From NCBI GenBank assembly GCA_016841945.1, contig JAENYC010000016.1, positions 1-57,888 of the forward strand: a stretch of 57,888 nucleotides of DNA, read 5' to 3'. Positions 37,419 through 45,987 of this stretch are shown here, piece after piece; position 1 is the first letter of the stretch, and each line of letters starts with the position of its first letter. The DNA is from Haloplasma contractile (lineage in GTDB: Bacteria > Bacillota_I > Bacilli_A > Haloplasmatales > Haloplasmataceae). The notes under the pieces were generated by a model. It worked only from the letters and a program-made list of their open reading frames with translations, did no database searches and was not told the origin of the DNA. A program made the position numbers and the translations under genes.

Positions 37419-38295
37419 AGATTTAAAAAAATATTATCAAAATGGGAAAATAAAAGCAGTAGATGGCGTTGATATAGTAATAGAAAGCGATAATATATAT
37501 GGAATAATAGGGCCAAATGGTGCAGGGAAAACAACACTAATTAAATTAATTTTAAAAGCAATAAACAAGACAAATGGTGAATTGCATATTTTAAAGACAG
37601 TTAGAATGGGACTAGTCTCTGAAAAACATGCTTTACCCTTTGATTCATATGCTTATGAATACCTTTACACAATTGGGATTTTAGCAAAACTAAAAAGAGA
37701 GGTAATATTAAAAAGGATAATAACCTTAGCTACTCAATTTGGATTAATAGAATATATTCATTCAAAAATTAAAACCTATTCTTCTGGTATGAAGAAAAAA
37801 CTACAGATTATCGCAGCTTTAATAGATTATCCTGATGTATTAATATTAGACGAACCAACAGCAAATTTAGATCCAGTTTTTCGTATTGATATACTTGAAC
37901 AAATCAAATTTTTAGCTGAAAATAAAAAAATTACAATCATAATTTGTTCACATAATCTAGATGAATTAGAAAAAATCGTTAATAAAATTATCATGATGAA
38001 AAAAGGGAAAGTAATCTATAATGGAGATTTAGAAGATATCAATAACATTAATAATCATTATGAGGTTGTTATTCATACTGATAATGATGATAAAATGAAA
38101 AAATATTTAAAAAATAAACATATGGAAGTGACGAATGAAAAACCTATAACTTTTATCACTGATAATATAGATATGATAAGTAAACAAATTATTAAGTTTG
38201 CTTATCAAGAAAACTTAATAATTAAGGATTTTTATAGAAAAAAAAGAACTTTAATGGATAGTTTTACTTATTTAAATAGTAATAGGGGGCATTAA
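37399..38295 (+). CDS. ABC transporter ATPase of propeller module 2
   Basis: ATPase of 298 aa, paralogous to the module 1 ATPase. Walker A GPNGAGKTTLIK starts at residue 38, as in module 1; signature YSSGMKKKLQII; Walker B LILDEPTANLDP; H-loop in ICSHNLDELE. The region between Walker A and the signature is shorter than in module 1, and the C-terminal extension (~215-298) is more diverged. It starts 20 bases inside the propeller gene and ends directly against the permease ATG, so the three products are likely made in fixed ratio. Substrate unknown. Confidence 0.88.
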   Translation: MILVKTKDLKKYYQNGKIKAVDGVDIVIESDNIYGIIGPNGAGKTTLIKLILKAINKTNGELHILKTVRMGLVSEKHALPFDSYAYEYLYTIGILAKLKREVILKRIITLATQFGLIEYIHSKIKTYSSGMKKKLQIIAALIDYPDVLILDEPTANLDPVFRIDILEQIKFLAENKKITIIICSHNLDELEKIVNKIIMMKKGKVIYNGDLEDINNINNHYEVVIHTDNDDKMKKYLKNKHMEVTNEKPITFITDNIDMISKQIIKFAYQENLIIKDFYRKKRTLMDSFTYLNSNRGH

Positions 38296-39237
38296 ATGGG
38301 GGTTATTTTAAATATATATATAAATTGTTTAAATTCAAAAAAAACATTAGTATTATTACTACTTAATACTATCATTACTCTAACATATTATTATTTGGAA
38401 TTTGTTAATTTTTCAAGTTTTAATTTCCAAGTGTTTTTTGAATTGAAAACATGTTCAATTTTTTCATATGGAATATTATGCATAAGTCAAGGTCTATTTC
38501 TATGGTTATTTATATTTATAGAGTTATTAAAACACTTAAAACTCAATAAATCAAAGGGAATTTTATTGACACATATCACTTTATTTAATAATAGAAATAA
38601 ATATTTATTATCTATATTACTTGGTATTTTTTTTGCAGGAGTTACATTGTCAATTGTCAATATATCAATTTCATTACTACTGTTGATTTCAATTTTCAAA
38701 ATTATAAATATAATATTGATAAAAATATTCTTTTCCTCCGTGATTTTTAGTTTTATTCATGTCATGTTTATTTTAGTCATTCTTTCATTTGTATTATTAA
38801 TTACAAAAAATACTGAAAGTTCAATAATAATTGGATTCATCTTTATATTATTTTATAATTTAGAATTTTTCTTAAATAGTATGATTTCCTCCATACCTAC
38901 CAATGGTAATATCTTTATTCATATTGTTTATTATTTTCTTAATATTTATAAATTTGAAACTTCGATATATTCTTACCTAATGGTTGATATATTCAAAGTA
39001 CCTTTTAATCTTAGTTTAGGGATGAACAATCCTTTTATAGATTTTTTAGTTCATACAGGATACTATAGTTTAAGTCATTTTTATGTTGATAAGGATTTAG
39101 GTTTCATGCCCAAAAGAGATCAATACAGTTTATTAGATATAAAAATTTTATATCTATTAGCATTTTTAGTTTTTTCATCTATTTTAATGTATATTAATAT
39201 TTATCTATATAGAAATCAAGATTTGTCTGGAGACTAA
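38296..39237 (+). CDS. ABC-2 type permease of propeller module 2
   Basis: A 313-aa hydrophobic protein with six predicted helices and a ~100-residue loop before the last one. It is much more diverged than the ATPase, but the position, length and the loop motif DLGFMPKRDQY (DLGFLPDQFE in module 1) mark it as the module 1 permease counterpart. It is very AT-rich, and many Ile/Leu/Phe codons are AT-only. ATG 38296 follows the ATPase stop with no gap, and GGGGG lies just upstream as a ribosome site. Confidence 0.72.
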   Translation: MGVILNIYINCLNSKKTLVLLLLNTIITLTYYYLEFVNFSSFNFQVFFELKTCSIFSYGILCISQGLFLWLFIFIELLKHLKLNKSKGILLTHITLFNNRNKYLLSILLGIFFAGVTLSIVNISISLLLLISIFKIINIILIKIFFSSVIFSFIHVMFILVILSFVLLITKNTESSIIIGFIFILFYNLEFFLNSMISSIPTNGNIFIHIVYYFLNIYKFETSIYSYLMVDIFKVPFNLSLGMNNPFIDFLVHTGYYSLSHFYVDKDLGFMPKRDQYSLLDIKILYLLAFLVFSSILMYINIYLYRNQDLSGD

Positions 39238-39270
39238 TTATAAAACATATTTCATTAAGTAAAACATAAA

Positions 39271-39300
39271 AAAAACCGATTTATAGATATCGGTTTTTTA
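39271..39300. terminator. Bidirectional terminator
   Basis: AAAAACCGAT (39271-39280) pairs with ATCGGTTTTT (39289-39298) between the module 2 permease and the convergent GNAT gene. Confidence 0.88.
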
Positions 39301-39304
39301 TCTA

Positions 39305-39682
39305 CTATTTTGGAATCCACATGCCATTTTGGTTTTCTTTAAAACCACATCTTTCATAGAAGGGTTTATTTCCTTCTGTAGAAGTAAGAAAGAAGTATGT
39401 TCCTTTATATTCTTCTAATAAGAAGTTCACTAATTTTTTACCTATGCCATTTTTTTGATAGTCTTTTTTTACAATGACATCGTATATACCTGTATAATAA
39501 TGACCATCTGAAATTGCACGGGCAAAACCTATTAGTTTTTCATCGTCATAGGCTAAAACATAGAATGAGTGTTTAAAAGCATCGACTATATTATCAACTT
39601 GTTTATTCCATCCTACATCCTTAAATACTGTTATTAACTCTTTGGCATTTAGTGTGCCATTTTTTATATATTTAATATTCAT
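39305..39682 (-). CDS. GNAT-family N-acetyltransferase, small
   Basis: A 125-aa acetyltransferase. Core motifs: YDDEKLIGFARAISDG (strand 2-3), DVIVKKDYQKNGIGKKLV with the acetyl-CoA loop QKNGIGKK, and FYERCGFKENQNGM at the C-terminus. It resembles the YjaB/PA4866-like short GNATs. Start ATG 39682 follows AGGAGT. It stands alone between module 2 and rapZ on the opposite strand, so it is part of the material that separates trxB from rapZ. Confidence 0.87.
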   Translation of the reverse strand: MNIKYIKNGTLNAKELITVFKDVGWNKQVDNIVDAFKHSFYVLAYDDEKLIGFARAISDGHYYTGIYDVIVKKDYQKNGIGKKLVNFLLEEYKGTYFFLTSTEGNKPFYERCGFKENQNGMWIPK

Positions 39683-39768
39683 TTGACCACTCCTATCTTA
39701 TGTAATTATAATTGATGAGATAATAATTTGCAAGATTTTATCAATTTATAATAAAAATCATTTTTATG

Positions 39769-39777
39769 TGATATAAT
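39769..39777 (+). promoter_or_regulatory. Extended -10 promoter of rapZ-glmR-whiA
   Basis: TGATATAAT (hexamer 39772-39777) lies 30 bases before ATG 39808. Confidence 0.55.
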
Positions 39778-39807
39778 GGTAGTGAAAATATGACAAGTGG
39801 TGAGAAA

Positions 39808-40692
39808 ATGTCTAAATTAGTTAAAAATTTATTATTAGTGACTGGAATGAGTGGCGCTGGTAAATCAGTTGCCCTTAACTGTCTAGAAGATTTGGGATAT
39901 TATTGTATAGATAATATGCCTGTTGTGTTATTAAATCATATTACATCATTAACAAACGAACATAATATTGATTATAATAATATAGAGAATTTCGCTGTTG
40001 TTGTTGATAGTCGAAGTCAAGATTTTGATGCGTTGATTCAAGTAATAGAAGATTTAAAAAGGAATGATTCTTTAAAGCTACAGTTATTATTTTTAGATGC
40101 AAATGATGATGTATTAGTCAAAAGATTTAAAGAAACAAGACGTATACATCATTTATCTAAACAAGGTTCAATTATTGAAGGGATTCTATCAGAAAGAAAG
40201 ATTTTAGAGAGTTTACGAGAAAAAGCAGATTATATCATTGATACATCGTATTTAAGTTCAAATAAATTAAAGAAGGAAATCACTTCACGTTTTAGTTTTG
40301 ATAAAGCTCATTTTGATATTAATGTAATGTCATTTGGTTTTAAACATGGTGCACCAATAGATTGTGACTATGTCTTTGATGTACGATTTTTACCAAATCC
40401 ATTTTATATTGATGAAATGAGAGAGAAAACAGGAATTGATCAATCTGTATATGATTATGTGATTCAACGTGAAGATACTAGTGTATTTTTAGAAAAGTTA
40501 GTGGCGTTATTAAATTTTGTGATACCTAAGTTTAGCGATATTGCGAAAAATCAAGTTTTAATTGGAATTGGTTGTTCTGGTGGACAGCACCGTTCTGTAG
40601 CAATCGCAGAGAAATTATATGAGACATTATCTAAACAGTATCATTGTTATGTATGGCATCGTGATATTGATAAAAAAAGAAAGGAGACATAG
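39808..40692 (+). CDS. rapZ: RapZ/YvcJ nucleotide-binding protein
   Basis: A P-loop protein of 294 aa. E. coli RapZ is an RNA-binding adaptor that senses glucosamine-6-phosphate and controls glmS; B. subtilis YvcJ hydrolyses nucleotides and affects competence. Walker A GMSGAGKSVA is near the N-terminus, and the C-terminal domain has CSGGQHRSVAIAE, a conserved signature. ATG 39808 follows GGTGAG; an in-frame ATG at 39790 would leave almost no leader after the promoter. One base separates it from glmR. The rapZ-glmR-whiA order is highly conserved in Bacillota. Confidence 0.94.
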   Translation: MSKLVKNLLLVTGMSGAGKSVALNCLEDLGYYCIDNMPVVLLNHITSLTNEHNIDYNNIENFAVVVDSRSQDFDALIQVIEDLKRNDSLKLQLLFLDANDDVLVKRFKETRRIHHLSKQGSIIEGILSERKILESLREKADYIIDTSYLSSNKLKKEITSRFSFDKAHFDINVMSFGFKHGAPIDCDYVFDVRFLPNPFYIDEMREKTGIDQSVYDYVIQREDTSVFLEKLVALLNFVIPKFSDIAKNQVLIGIGCSGGQHRSVAIAEKLYETLSKQYHCYVWHRDIDKKRKET

Positions 40693-40693
40693 T

Positions 40694-41662
40694 ATGGATA
40701 GGGATCCGAATATCGTGATAATCGGTGGGGGAACTGGATTATCATATGTATTAAAAGGGGTAAAAAAATATCCTTTAAACACTACCGCAATTGTGACTGT
40801 TGGGGATGATGGTGGTAGTAGCGGAGATATTCGCAATTCTATAAACGTTGTACCACCTGGTGATATAAGAAAAGTGATGATTTCAATGAGTGAGGCTGAA
40901 CCCCTTATGAATACATTGTTAACCCATCGTTTTACAAGTGATTCATTATTTGCAAATCATACAGTCGGTAATATTTTATTAACCGCTTTATTTCAAATAA
41001 CTGGGGATTATGTACAAGCCATTCAGCAATTAGGTAAAGTATTAAATGTGAAAGGGTCCATATTACCAGTTGCACAAAAACCAGTTACACTATGTGCCTT
41101 AATGGATGATCATACTGTTGTTTACGGAGAATCAAATATTACTTCTGCGAAAAAAGGAATTAAAAGATTATTTATTGAAGAAGAGGATGTTAGTGTTACA
41201 CCTGAGGTTATCAAGTCCATAAAAGAAGCGGATATGATTGTTTTTGGGCCTGGAAGTTTATATACAAGTATAATTCCTAATCTATTAGTACCTGGTGTAA
41301 AAGAAACCATTAACGAATCAAATGCCAAAAAAGTATATATTTGTAATGTCATGACAGAACCTGGCGAGACAGATGATTTTTCAGTCAGTAAACATGTTAA
41401 AGTATTAGAAAATTATTTAGGAAAAGATAGTATTGACAGTATCATCGCAAATGATGATACTGAGATAAAAAAAGAAGTTTTAGATAATTATCAGAAAAAA
41501 GATGCGAACTTAGTCACCATTGATTATGATGAAATCGTTAAATTAAATAAGGAACTAATTACTGATAAATTTATCTATATTAATGAAAAAAAACATGTAA
41601 GACATAAAAGCAATAAGATTGCTGCATATTTATTAATGATGTTGATTGAAACAATCGAGTAA
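40694..41662 (+). CDS. glmR: GlmR/YvcK (CofD-like) regulator
   Basis: A UDP-GlcNAc-binding protein of the YvcK family (322 aa). In B. subtilis it stimulates GlmS and so directs carbon into cell-envelope amino sugars, and it is needed for growth on gluconeogenic substrates. Its fold is CofD-like: IIGGGTGLSYVLKGVK at the N-terminus, VGDDGGSSGDIR and FGPGSLYTSI further on. The start is ATG 40694 after AAAGGAG. It is flanked by rapZ and whiA. A gluconeogenesis-linked role fits a window rich in amino-acid catabolism. Confidence 0.94.
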   Translation: MDRDPNIVIIGGGTGLSYVLKGVKKYPLNTTAIVTVGDDGGSSGDIRNSINVVPPGDIRKVMISMSEAEPLMNTLLTHRFTSDSLFANHTVGNILLTALFQITGDYVQAIQQLGKVLNVKGSILPVAQKPVTLCALMDDHTVVYGESNITSAKKGIKRLFIEEEDVSVTPEVIKSIKEADMIVFGPGSLYTSIIPNLLVPGVKETINESNAKKVYICNVMTEPGETDDFSVSKHVKVLENYLGKDSIDSIIANDDTEIKKEVLDNYQKKDANLVTIDYDEIVKLNKELITDKFIYINEKKHVRHKSNKIAAYLLMMLIETIE

Positions 41663-41682
41663 GAAAGTAGGTGAGGATATAA

Positions 41683-42651
41683 GTGTCTTTTGCATCAGAT
41701 ACCAAAAAAGAACTTGTATCTTTAATCGTTTCTAATTGTTGTGCTAAAGCTGAATTATCTGCATTAACAAGATTAAATGGTGTGATTAACATATCGCATG
41801 AAGGATTAAGAATAGAGTTTCAAACCCAAAACGCAACAATAGCGAGAAGATATGTTATATTATTAAGACAATTATATGATGTTCATATTGATTTGTTGAC
41901 GAGAAAACAGATGCGTTTAAATAAATCCAATGTCTATATTATAAGAGTGACGACATATGCTGAAATGATCATCAATGATTTGATGTTAATGGATGAAAAT
42001 GGATTTAACAATAGAATAGATAAAGATTTAATCAATCAAACCTGTTGTAAAAGGGCTTATTTAAGAGGGGCATTTTTAGCCAGTGGCTCTGTGAATAATC
42101 CAGAAAGATCATCCTATCATTTAGAAATTTTTGTTTTAGAAAAAGAATTAGCGACAGATATAAAAGCGTTATGTAATGTCTTTGAGTTAAATGCAAGAAC
42201 GATTAAAAGAAAAAAAGGTTTTATAGTATATATAAAAGAATCCGAAAAAATATCTGATTTTTTGCGGGTGATTAATGCCACGCATGCTGTATTAGATTTT
42301 GAAGATATTAGAATCTTCCGTGATATGAATAATTCTGTTAATCGTATTAGAAATTGTGAGGTTGCTAATTTAAATAAGACGTGGGATGCAAGTAATAAAC
42401 AAATTGATAACATTAATTTAATTGCTGATACTTTAGGATTAGACATTTTACCAGAAAGATTACTTGAAGCCGCAATATTAAGAATGAAGTATCCTGAATC
42501 TTCATTTTCAGAATTGAGTGAACTTTATCAAGAAGAATATAATAAATCAATTAGTAAATCGGGTTTAAATCATCGCTTAAGAAAGATCAATGAAATCGCA
42601 AAACGCATTAGAGATAGTGAACCAATTGATGATTTAGGATTAAAAATATAG
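41683..42651 (+). CDS. whiA: WhiA DNA-binding protein
   Basis: A 322-aa protein with an N-terminal LAGLIDADG-type homing-endonuclease-like domain lacking nuclease activity and a C-terminal helix-turn-helix (LSELYQEEYNKSISKSGLNHRL in parts: SELYQEEY, SKSGLNHRLRKI). In actinomycetes it controls sporulation septation; in B. subtilis it affects cell division and chromosome segregation. The start codon is GTG 41683, preceded by GGTGAGGA. It ends the rapZ-glmR-whiA operon. A small hairpin (GTTGTT/AACAAC near 42658-42673) follows without a T-run. Confidence 0.93.
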   Translation: MSFASDTKKELVSLIVSNCCAKAELSALTRLNGVINISHEGLRIEFQTQNATIARRYVILLRQLYDVHIDLLTRKQMRLNKSNVYIIRVTTYAEMIINDLMLMDENGFNNRIDKDLINQTCCKRAYLRGAFLASGSVNNPERSSYHLEIFVLEKELATDIKALCNVFELNARTIKRKKGFIVYIKESEKISDFLRVINATHAVLDFEDIRIFRDMNNSVNRIRNCEVANLNKTWDASNKQIDNINLIADTLGLDILPERLLEAAILRMKYPESSFSELSELYQEEYNKSISKSGLNHRLRKINEIAKRIRDSEPIDDLGLKI

Positions 42652-42806
42652 GTAATCGTTGTTAACAAACAACTATCATTAAGCCATATATAATTAATAA
42701 TTTTGCTTATTTTTAAAATAATATCACAATATTATACGTTCATCATATGAAAATAAATACACTTCTCATAGGATATATTGAAATGAAAATAAGGAGGTGT
42801 ATTTAT

Positions 42807-42926
42807 ATGTATTGTGGTTATAGTCAAGGCGGCTATTCAGGAAGCACAACTTACGCTGTCATATTAGTCTTATTTATTCTTTTAGTAATTATCGGTTGTA
42901 CTTGTTACTATGGTGGAGGACGTTAA
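42807..42926 (+). CDS. YjcZ-like tiny membrane protein
   Basis: A 39-aa protein starting MYCGYSQGGYSG, followed by one transmembrane helix (YAVILVLFILLVIIGC) and a Cys/Gly tail (CTCYYGGGR). A Gly/Tyr-rich head followed by a (F/Y)(A/V)LIVVLFILLIIVG helix is the signature of the YjcZ sporulation-protein family of Bacillus. AAGGAGGTG precedes ATG 42807 at an ideal distance, and a terminator follows. In bacilli members are made in sporulating cells; here it could simply be a small envelope protein. Confidence 0.75.
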   Translation: MYCGYSQGGYSGSTTYAVILVLFILLVIIGCTCYYGGGR

Positions 42927-43014
42927 ATGTAGTGTAGCAAGATTTCACAATCATTAATCTCCTTCTTTAATAATTGTTACCGTTTCTAAAATCCTTCTAT
43001 TTACTTTTGATTGG

Positions 43015-43045
43015 AAGATGTATGCTTTTACATACATCTTTTTGA
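43015..43045 (+). terminator. Rho-independent terminator of the YjcZ-like gene
   Basis: AAGATGTATG (43015-43024) pairs with CATACATCTT (43031-43040), then TTTTGATTTTT. Confidence 0.85.
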
Positions 43046-43051
43046 TTTTTA

Positions 43052-43060
43052 TGATATAAT
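43052..43060 (+). promoter_or_regulatory. Extended -10 promoter of ridA
   Basis: TGATATAAT (hexamer 43055-43060) lies 28 bases before the ridA ATG. Confidence 0.55.
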
Positions 43061-43088
43061 GAAATTACTAAATATAGGGAGGATAAAA

Positions 43089-43469
43089 ATGAAAAAAAAG
43101 GTTATTTTTACGAATCAGGCACCTCAAGCAATAGGACCTTATTCACAAGCGATTAAAGTAAATAATATGTTATATGTTTCAGGTCAAATTGCTTTAGATC
43201 CAAAGACGATGGAAATCGTATCAGGAGAGGTAGAAGCACAAACGCACCAAGTGATGAAGAACTTACAGGCTGTATTAAATGAAGCGGATTTTGAATTGAC
43301 TGATGTTGTTAAGACGACGATTTATATTGATGATATGAATGATTTTAATCGCATTAATGATGTTTATGCGAAGTACTTTGATACACATCGACCAGCTCGT
43401 GCAACGGTTGAGGTATCAAGACTACCAAAAGATGTGAAGGTTGAAATTGATTTAATCGCAGTAAAATAA
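43089..43469 (+). CDS. ridA: RidA family enamine/imine deaminase
   Basis: Small trimeric enzyme (126 aa) that hydrolyses reactive 2-aminoacrylate and related imines made by PLP enzymes. Motifs: [12 protein letters not shown] at the N-terminus, SGQIALDP, a strand with the conserved Arg ([13 protein letters not shown]) and VEIDLIAVK at the end. Start ATG 43089 follows AGGGAGG. A TTG-initiated extension back to 43011 would cross the terminator and the promoter and is rejected. The amidase gene begins 22 bases later, suggesting a two- or three-gene operon dealing with amino-acid breakdown. Confidence 0.95.
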   Translation: MKKKVIFTNQAPQAIGPYSQAIKVNNMLYVSGQIALDPKTMEIVSGEVEAQTHQVMKNLQAVLNEADFELTDVVKTTIYIDDMNDFNRINDVYAKYFDTHRPARATVEVSRLPKDVKVEIDLIAVK

Positions 43470-43491
43470 TTTAGTTAAGGGAGTGATACCA

Positions 43492-44952
43492 ATGGAAAAT
43501 CCTCGTCTACAAGCCTTAAGTGAATGGCTTATTGAAAAGCCGATTTTAGAAATTCAAAAAAAAATATCAGATAATGAATTAACTTCATATGAACTTGTAT
43601 TAATATATTTAAATAGAATTAGACAATATGATAAAGACGGTCCAAAGATTAATTCAATACTAGAAATTAATCCCGATGCTTTGGCTATTGCTGCAAGTTT
43701 AGATGAAGAAAGAAAGATAAAAGGGACAAGGGGTCCGCTACATGGGATTCCTGTGATTATAAAAGATAACATTGATACTAAGGATAAAATGCATACTTCG
43801 GCTGGTTCTTTACCATTAAAAGATTCTTATGCAAAGAAAGATTCACATGTTGCAAAATGCTTACGAGAAGCGGGTGCGATTATCTTAGGGAAAGCCAATA
43901 TGACAGAATGGGCCAATTTCATGACCTATAATATGCCTAATGGCTATAGTTCACGCGGTGGACAAGTTTTAAATCCATATGGTAAAGATTTAGATGTTGG
44001 TGGTTCTAGTAGTGGTAGTGGTGCATCAGTTAGCGCAAATTTTGTTACCATAGGAATTGGTACAGAAACCTCAGGTTCTATCTTAAGTCCATCAAGTCAG
44101 AACTCATTAGTTGGAATAAAGCCAACCGTTGGATTAGTGAGTAGAACGGGTATTATTCCAATTTCGCATTCACAGGATACAGCAGGACCAATGGCAAGAT
44201 GTGTAGAAGATGCTGCAATACTTCTTTCTGTATTATCTAGTGTGGATGAAGAAGACCCTATCACAAAAACAAATCCAAATGAAAACCTAGATTATTCTAA
44301 ATTTTTAGATAAATCAGGCATAAAAGGTGCTAAAATTGGGGTTTGTCGTGAGGGATATTTTAATCACTTAGATGATGAGAAAAAAGAGATTATGAATCAA
44401 GCCGTAGAACAACTAAAATCTTTAGGTGGAATAGTAAAAGATACGCTTATTCCAAGTTCTAAGACAAAATGGAATATTGATGTATTACTCTATGAATTTA
44501 AAAATGATTTAAATGCATATTTAAGTAAGTTAGACTATTCTATTAAAACTCGAACGTTAGGAGATATTATTAAATATAATATAGACCATCAAAAAACAAT
44601 GCTAAAATATGGACAAAGTATCTTATTAGAATCAGAAAAAACAAGTGGTACTTTAACTGATAAAGCATATTTAAAAGCTTTAGAAAAAGATATCTATTTA
44701 TCAAGAGAAGCCGGCATTGATAAAGTGATGGATGATGAGAAGTTAGATGTCTTAGTTTTTCCAAACAATTTTGGTGCGTCCATACCAGCTAAAGCAGGTT
44801 ATCCATCAATCACAGTACCTGCTGGTTATACAAAAGAAGGTGAACCTGTTGGCATTACTTTTACAGGGAAAGCATTTAGTGAGGCAACTTTGATTAAGAT
44901 TGCTTATGCTTATGAGCAGGCGACGCTTAATAGAGTGCCACCAAAATTATAA
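43492..44952 (+). CDS. Amidase signature family enzyme
   Basis: A 486-aa amidase with the Ser-cisSer-Lys triad: Lys in VIIKDNIDT, the Gly/Ser-rich signature GGSSSGSGASVSANF containing the cis-Ser, and the nucleophilic Ser in GTETSGSILSPSS. Relatives include GatA, acetamidase and the eukaryotic FAAH group. It is not GatA: no gatB or gatC adjoins it, and the C-terminal half differs. Substrate unknown; peptide amides or nitrogenous small molecules are possible. ATG 43492 follows GGGAGTGAT. It shares a transcript with ridA and probably the small gene that follows. Confidence 0.85.
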   Translation: MENPRLQALSEWLIEKPILEIQKKISDNELTSYELVLIYLNRIRQYDKDGPKINSILEINPDALAIAASLDEERKIKGTRGPLHGIPVIIKDNIDTKDKMHTSAGSLPLKDSYAKKDSHVAKCLREAGAIILGKANMTEWANFMTYNMPNGYSSRGGQVLNPYGKDLDVGGSSSGSGASVSANFVTIGIGTETSGSILSPSSQNSLVGIKPTVGLVSRTGIIPISHSQDTAGPMARCVEDAAILLSVLSSVDEEDPITKTNPNENLDYSKFLDKSGIKGAKIGVCREGYFNHLDDEKKEIMNQAVEQLKSLGGIVKDTLIPSSKTKWNIDVLLYEFKNDLNAYLSKLDYSIKTRTLGDIIKYNIDHQKTMLKYGQSILLESEKTSGTLTDKAYLKALEKDIYLSREAGIDKVMDDEKLDVLVFPNNFGASIPAKAGYPSITVPAGYTKEGEPVGITFTGKAFSEATLIKIAYAYEQATLNRVPPKL

Positions 44953-44986
44953 AAGTTATTTATTTTTTAGAAAAGGGATGAGTGAT

Positions 44987-45211
44987 ATGATTATAAGTAG
45001 AGTATTTATAAAAGTTGGAATTTTATTTCTATTTATCGCTTTAATAATGTATTTTAGTACACCAAATGAAGTGACAAGAATAAGTTCAGAAACTTATATT
45101 TTATCTGGTAATTTTATTAAACATTTAGTCGCTACATTTTTTATGGCTCAGATAGGTTCTATTTTAATAATTTTAGGTATCAGAGATGATAAGAAGTCTA
45201 GTATTTTATAA
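44987..45211 (+). CDS. Small membrane protein, unknown
   Basis: A 74-aa protein with two hydrophobic helices (VFIKVGILFLFIALIMYF and HLVATFFMAQIGSILIILG) separated by a short polar loop. No family recognised. ATG 44987 is 9 bases after AAAAGGG; the nearer ATG 44978 would touch that site. A longer frame back to 44900 overlaps the amidase and is not supported. Confidence 0.5.
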   Translation: MIISRVFIKVGILFLFIALIMYFSTPNEVTRISSETYILSGNFIKHLVATFFMAQIGSILIILGIRDDKKSSIL

Positions 45212-45241
45212 TGAAAGATAGAAAATATTGATTAATGAAAG

Positions 45242-45280
45242 AAGCAAACAGCACTAGATAAGTACTGTTTGCTTTTTTAT
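45242..45280. terminator. Bidirectional terminator
   Basis: AAGCAAACAGCACT (45242-45255) pairs, with one mismatch, with AGTACTGTTTGCTT (45261-45274), then TTTTT. It lies between convergent genes. Confidence 0.85.
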
Positions 45281-45795
45281 ACTAAATATTGAGCCAAAGA
45301 CAATGTGTAAATTTGAAAGACAAATACGATGAGTCCAAGAATGATTAAGGGAATAGCCAAAAATGGCATGATGAATACTAAAGGTATAGGGATAATAGTT
45401 ATGATAGTCAATATCCATGTTATTTGTGCTTTATCAACTAGATTTTGGTCATTTATTGCCTGTGCACTTTCTTTGATTCCAATAAACAAACAATAAGAGT
45501 AGATAATACTTATAATAGTAATAACTGATGAAAGTAAAAAAGGAAAAAATTCAATATTCTGATGAATTTGATAAGAATTAGGATTTTGATAGAGTTCAAA
45601 AAATGATAATATGAGTAAAATAATACTGATAAATCTGGCTGTTTCAAATTTTTTATTTAAGTCAAGTACTTTAGATAAACCGATAAATATAAGTAAGTAA
45701 CCAACAAAATCTGGAATAATATCAATTCCTTGAAGTCTAAAGTCTAAGAAATTAAACAGGTAACCAATGATAATTAATTTAAAACCGTTCATCAT
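45277..45795 (-). CDS. Multi-spanning membrane protein, unknown
   Basis: A 172-aa hydrophobic protein with about five transmembrane helices. Features: GYLFNFLDFRLQGIDIIPDFVGYLLIFIGL across the first two helices (quoted in parts: FLDFRLQGIDIIPDFVGY), where the acidic and Gly/Pro residues look conserved in character. I do not know the function. ATG 45795 follows AGAGGTG, and a second ATG follows directly. It is monocistronic, convergent with the ridA-amidase unit and divergent from hutH; the 224-base gap to hutH holds the hut promoter, leader hairpin and cre. Confidence 0.6.
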   Translation of the reverse strand: MMNGFKLIIIGYLFNFLDFRLQGIDIIPDFVGYLLIFIGLSKVLDLNKKFETARFISIILLILSFFELYQNPNSYQIHQNIEFFPFLLSSVITIISIIYSYCLFIGIKESAQAINDQNLVDKAQITWILTIITIIPIPLVFIMPFLAIPLIILGLIVFVFQIYTLSLAQYLV

Positions 45796-45893
45796 ACACC
45801 TCTCTTTCTATTATATTATACATGATATATATATGTTTATGAACTAAATTTTAATGATTATACATAAATTAATTTCTATATTACTTTCATTTA

Positions 45894-45922
45894 TTGATAT
45901 ATAAGCTATCTTATTATATAAT
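45894..45922 (+). promoter_or_regulatory. Sigma-A type promoter of the hut operon
   Basis: TTGATA (45894-45899) and TATAAT (45917-45922), 17 bp apart, match the consensus at 5/6 and 6/6. Transcription should begin near 45929, leaving a ~90-base leader before hutH. The strongest full promoter in the window. Confidence 0.8.
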
Positions 45923-45949
45923 ATTAATGAAAATATATACTGACAAGCT

Positions 45950-45970
45950 AGTGGCTTATGAAGAGCCACT
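45950..45970 (+). promoter_or_regulatory. Hairpin in the hut leader
   Basis: AGTGGCT (45950-45956) pairs with AGCCACT (45964-45970) around a 7-base loop. No T-run follows, so it is not a simple terminator. It may stabilise the leader or take part in control. Confidence 0.45.
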
Positions 45971-45987
45971 TAAATAAAATACATTTA

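Noticed and set aside
43492-44952. GatA subunit of the Glu-tRNA(Gln) amidotransferase
   Set aside because: No gatC or gatB adjoins it, and the gene sits with ridA; the amidase signature is shared across the whole family.
45950-45970. Hut leader hairpin as a HutP-controlled terminator
   Set aside because: No T-run follows the stem and no hutP gene is in the window.
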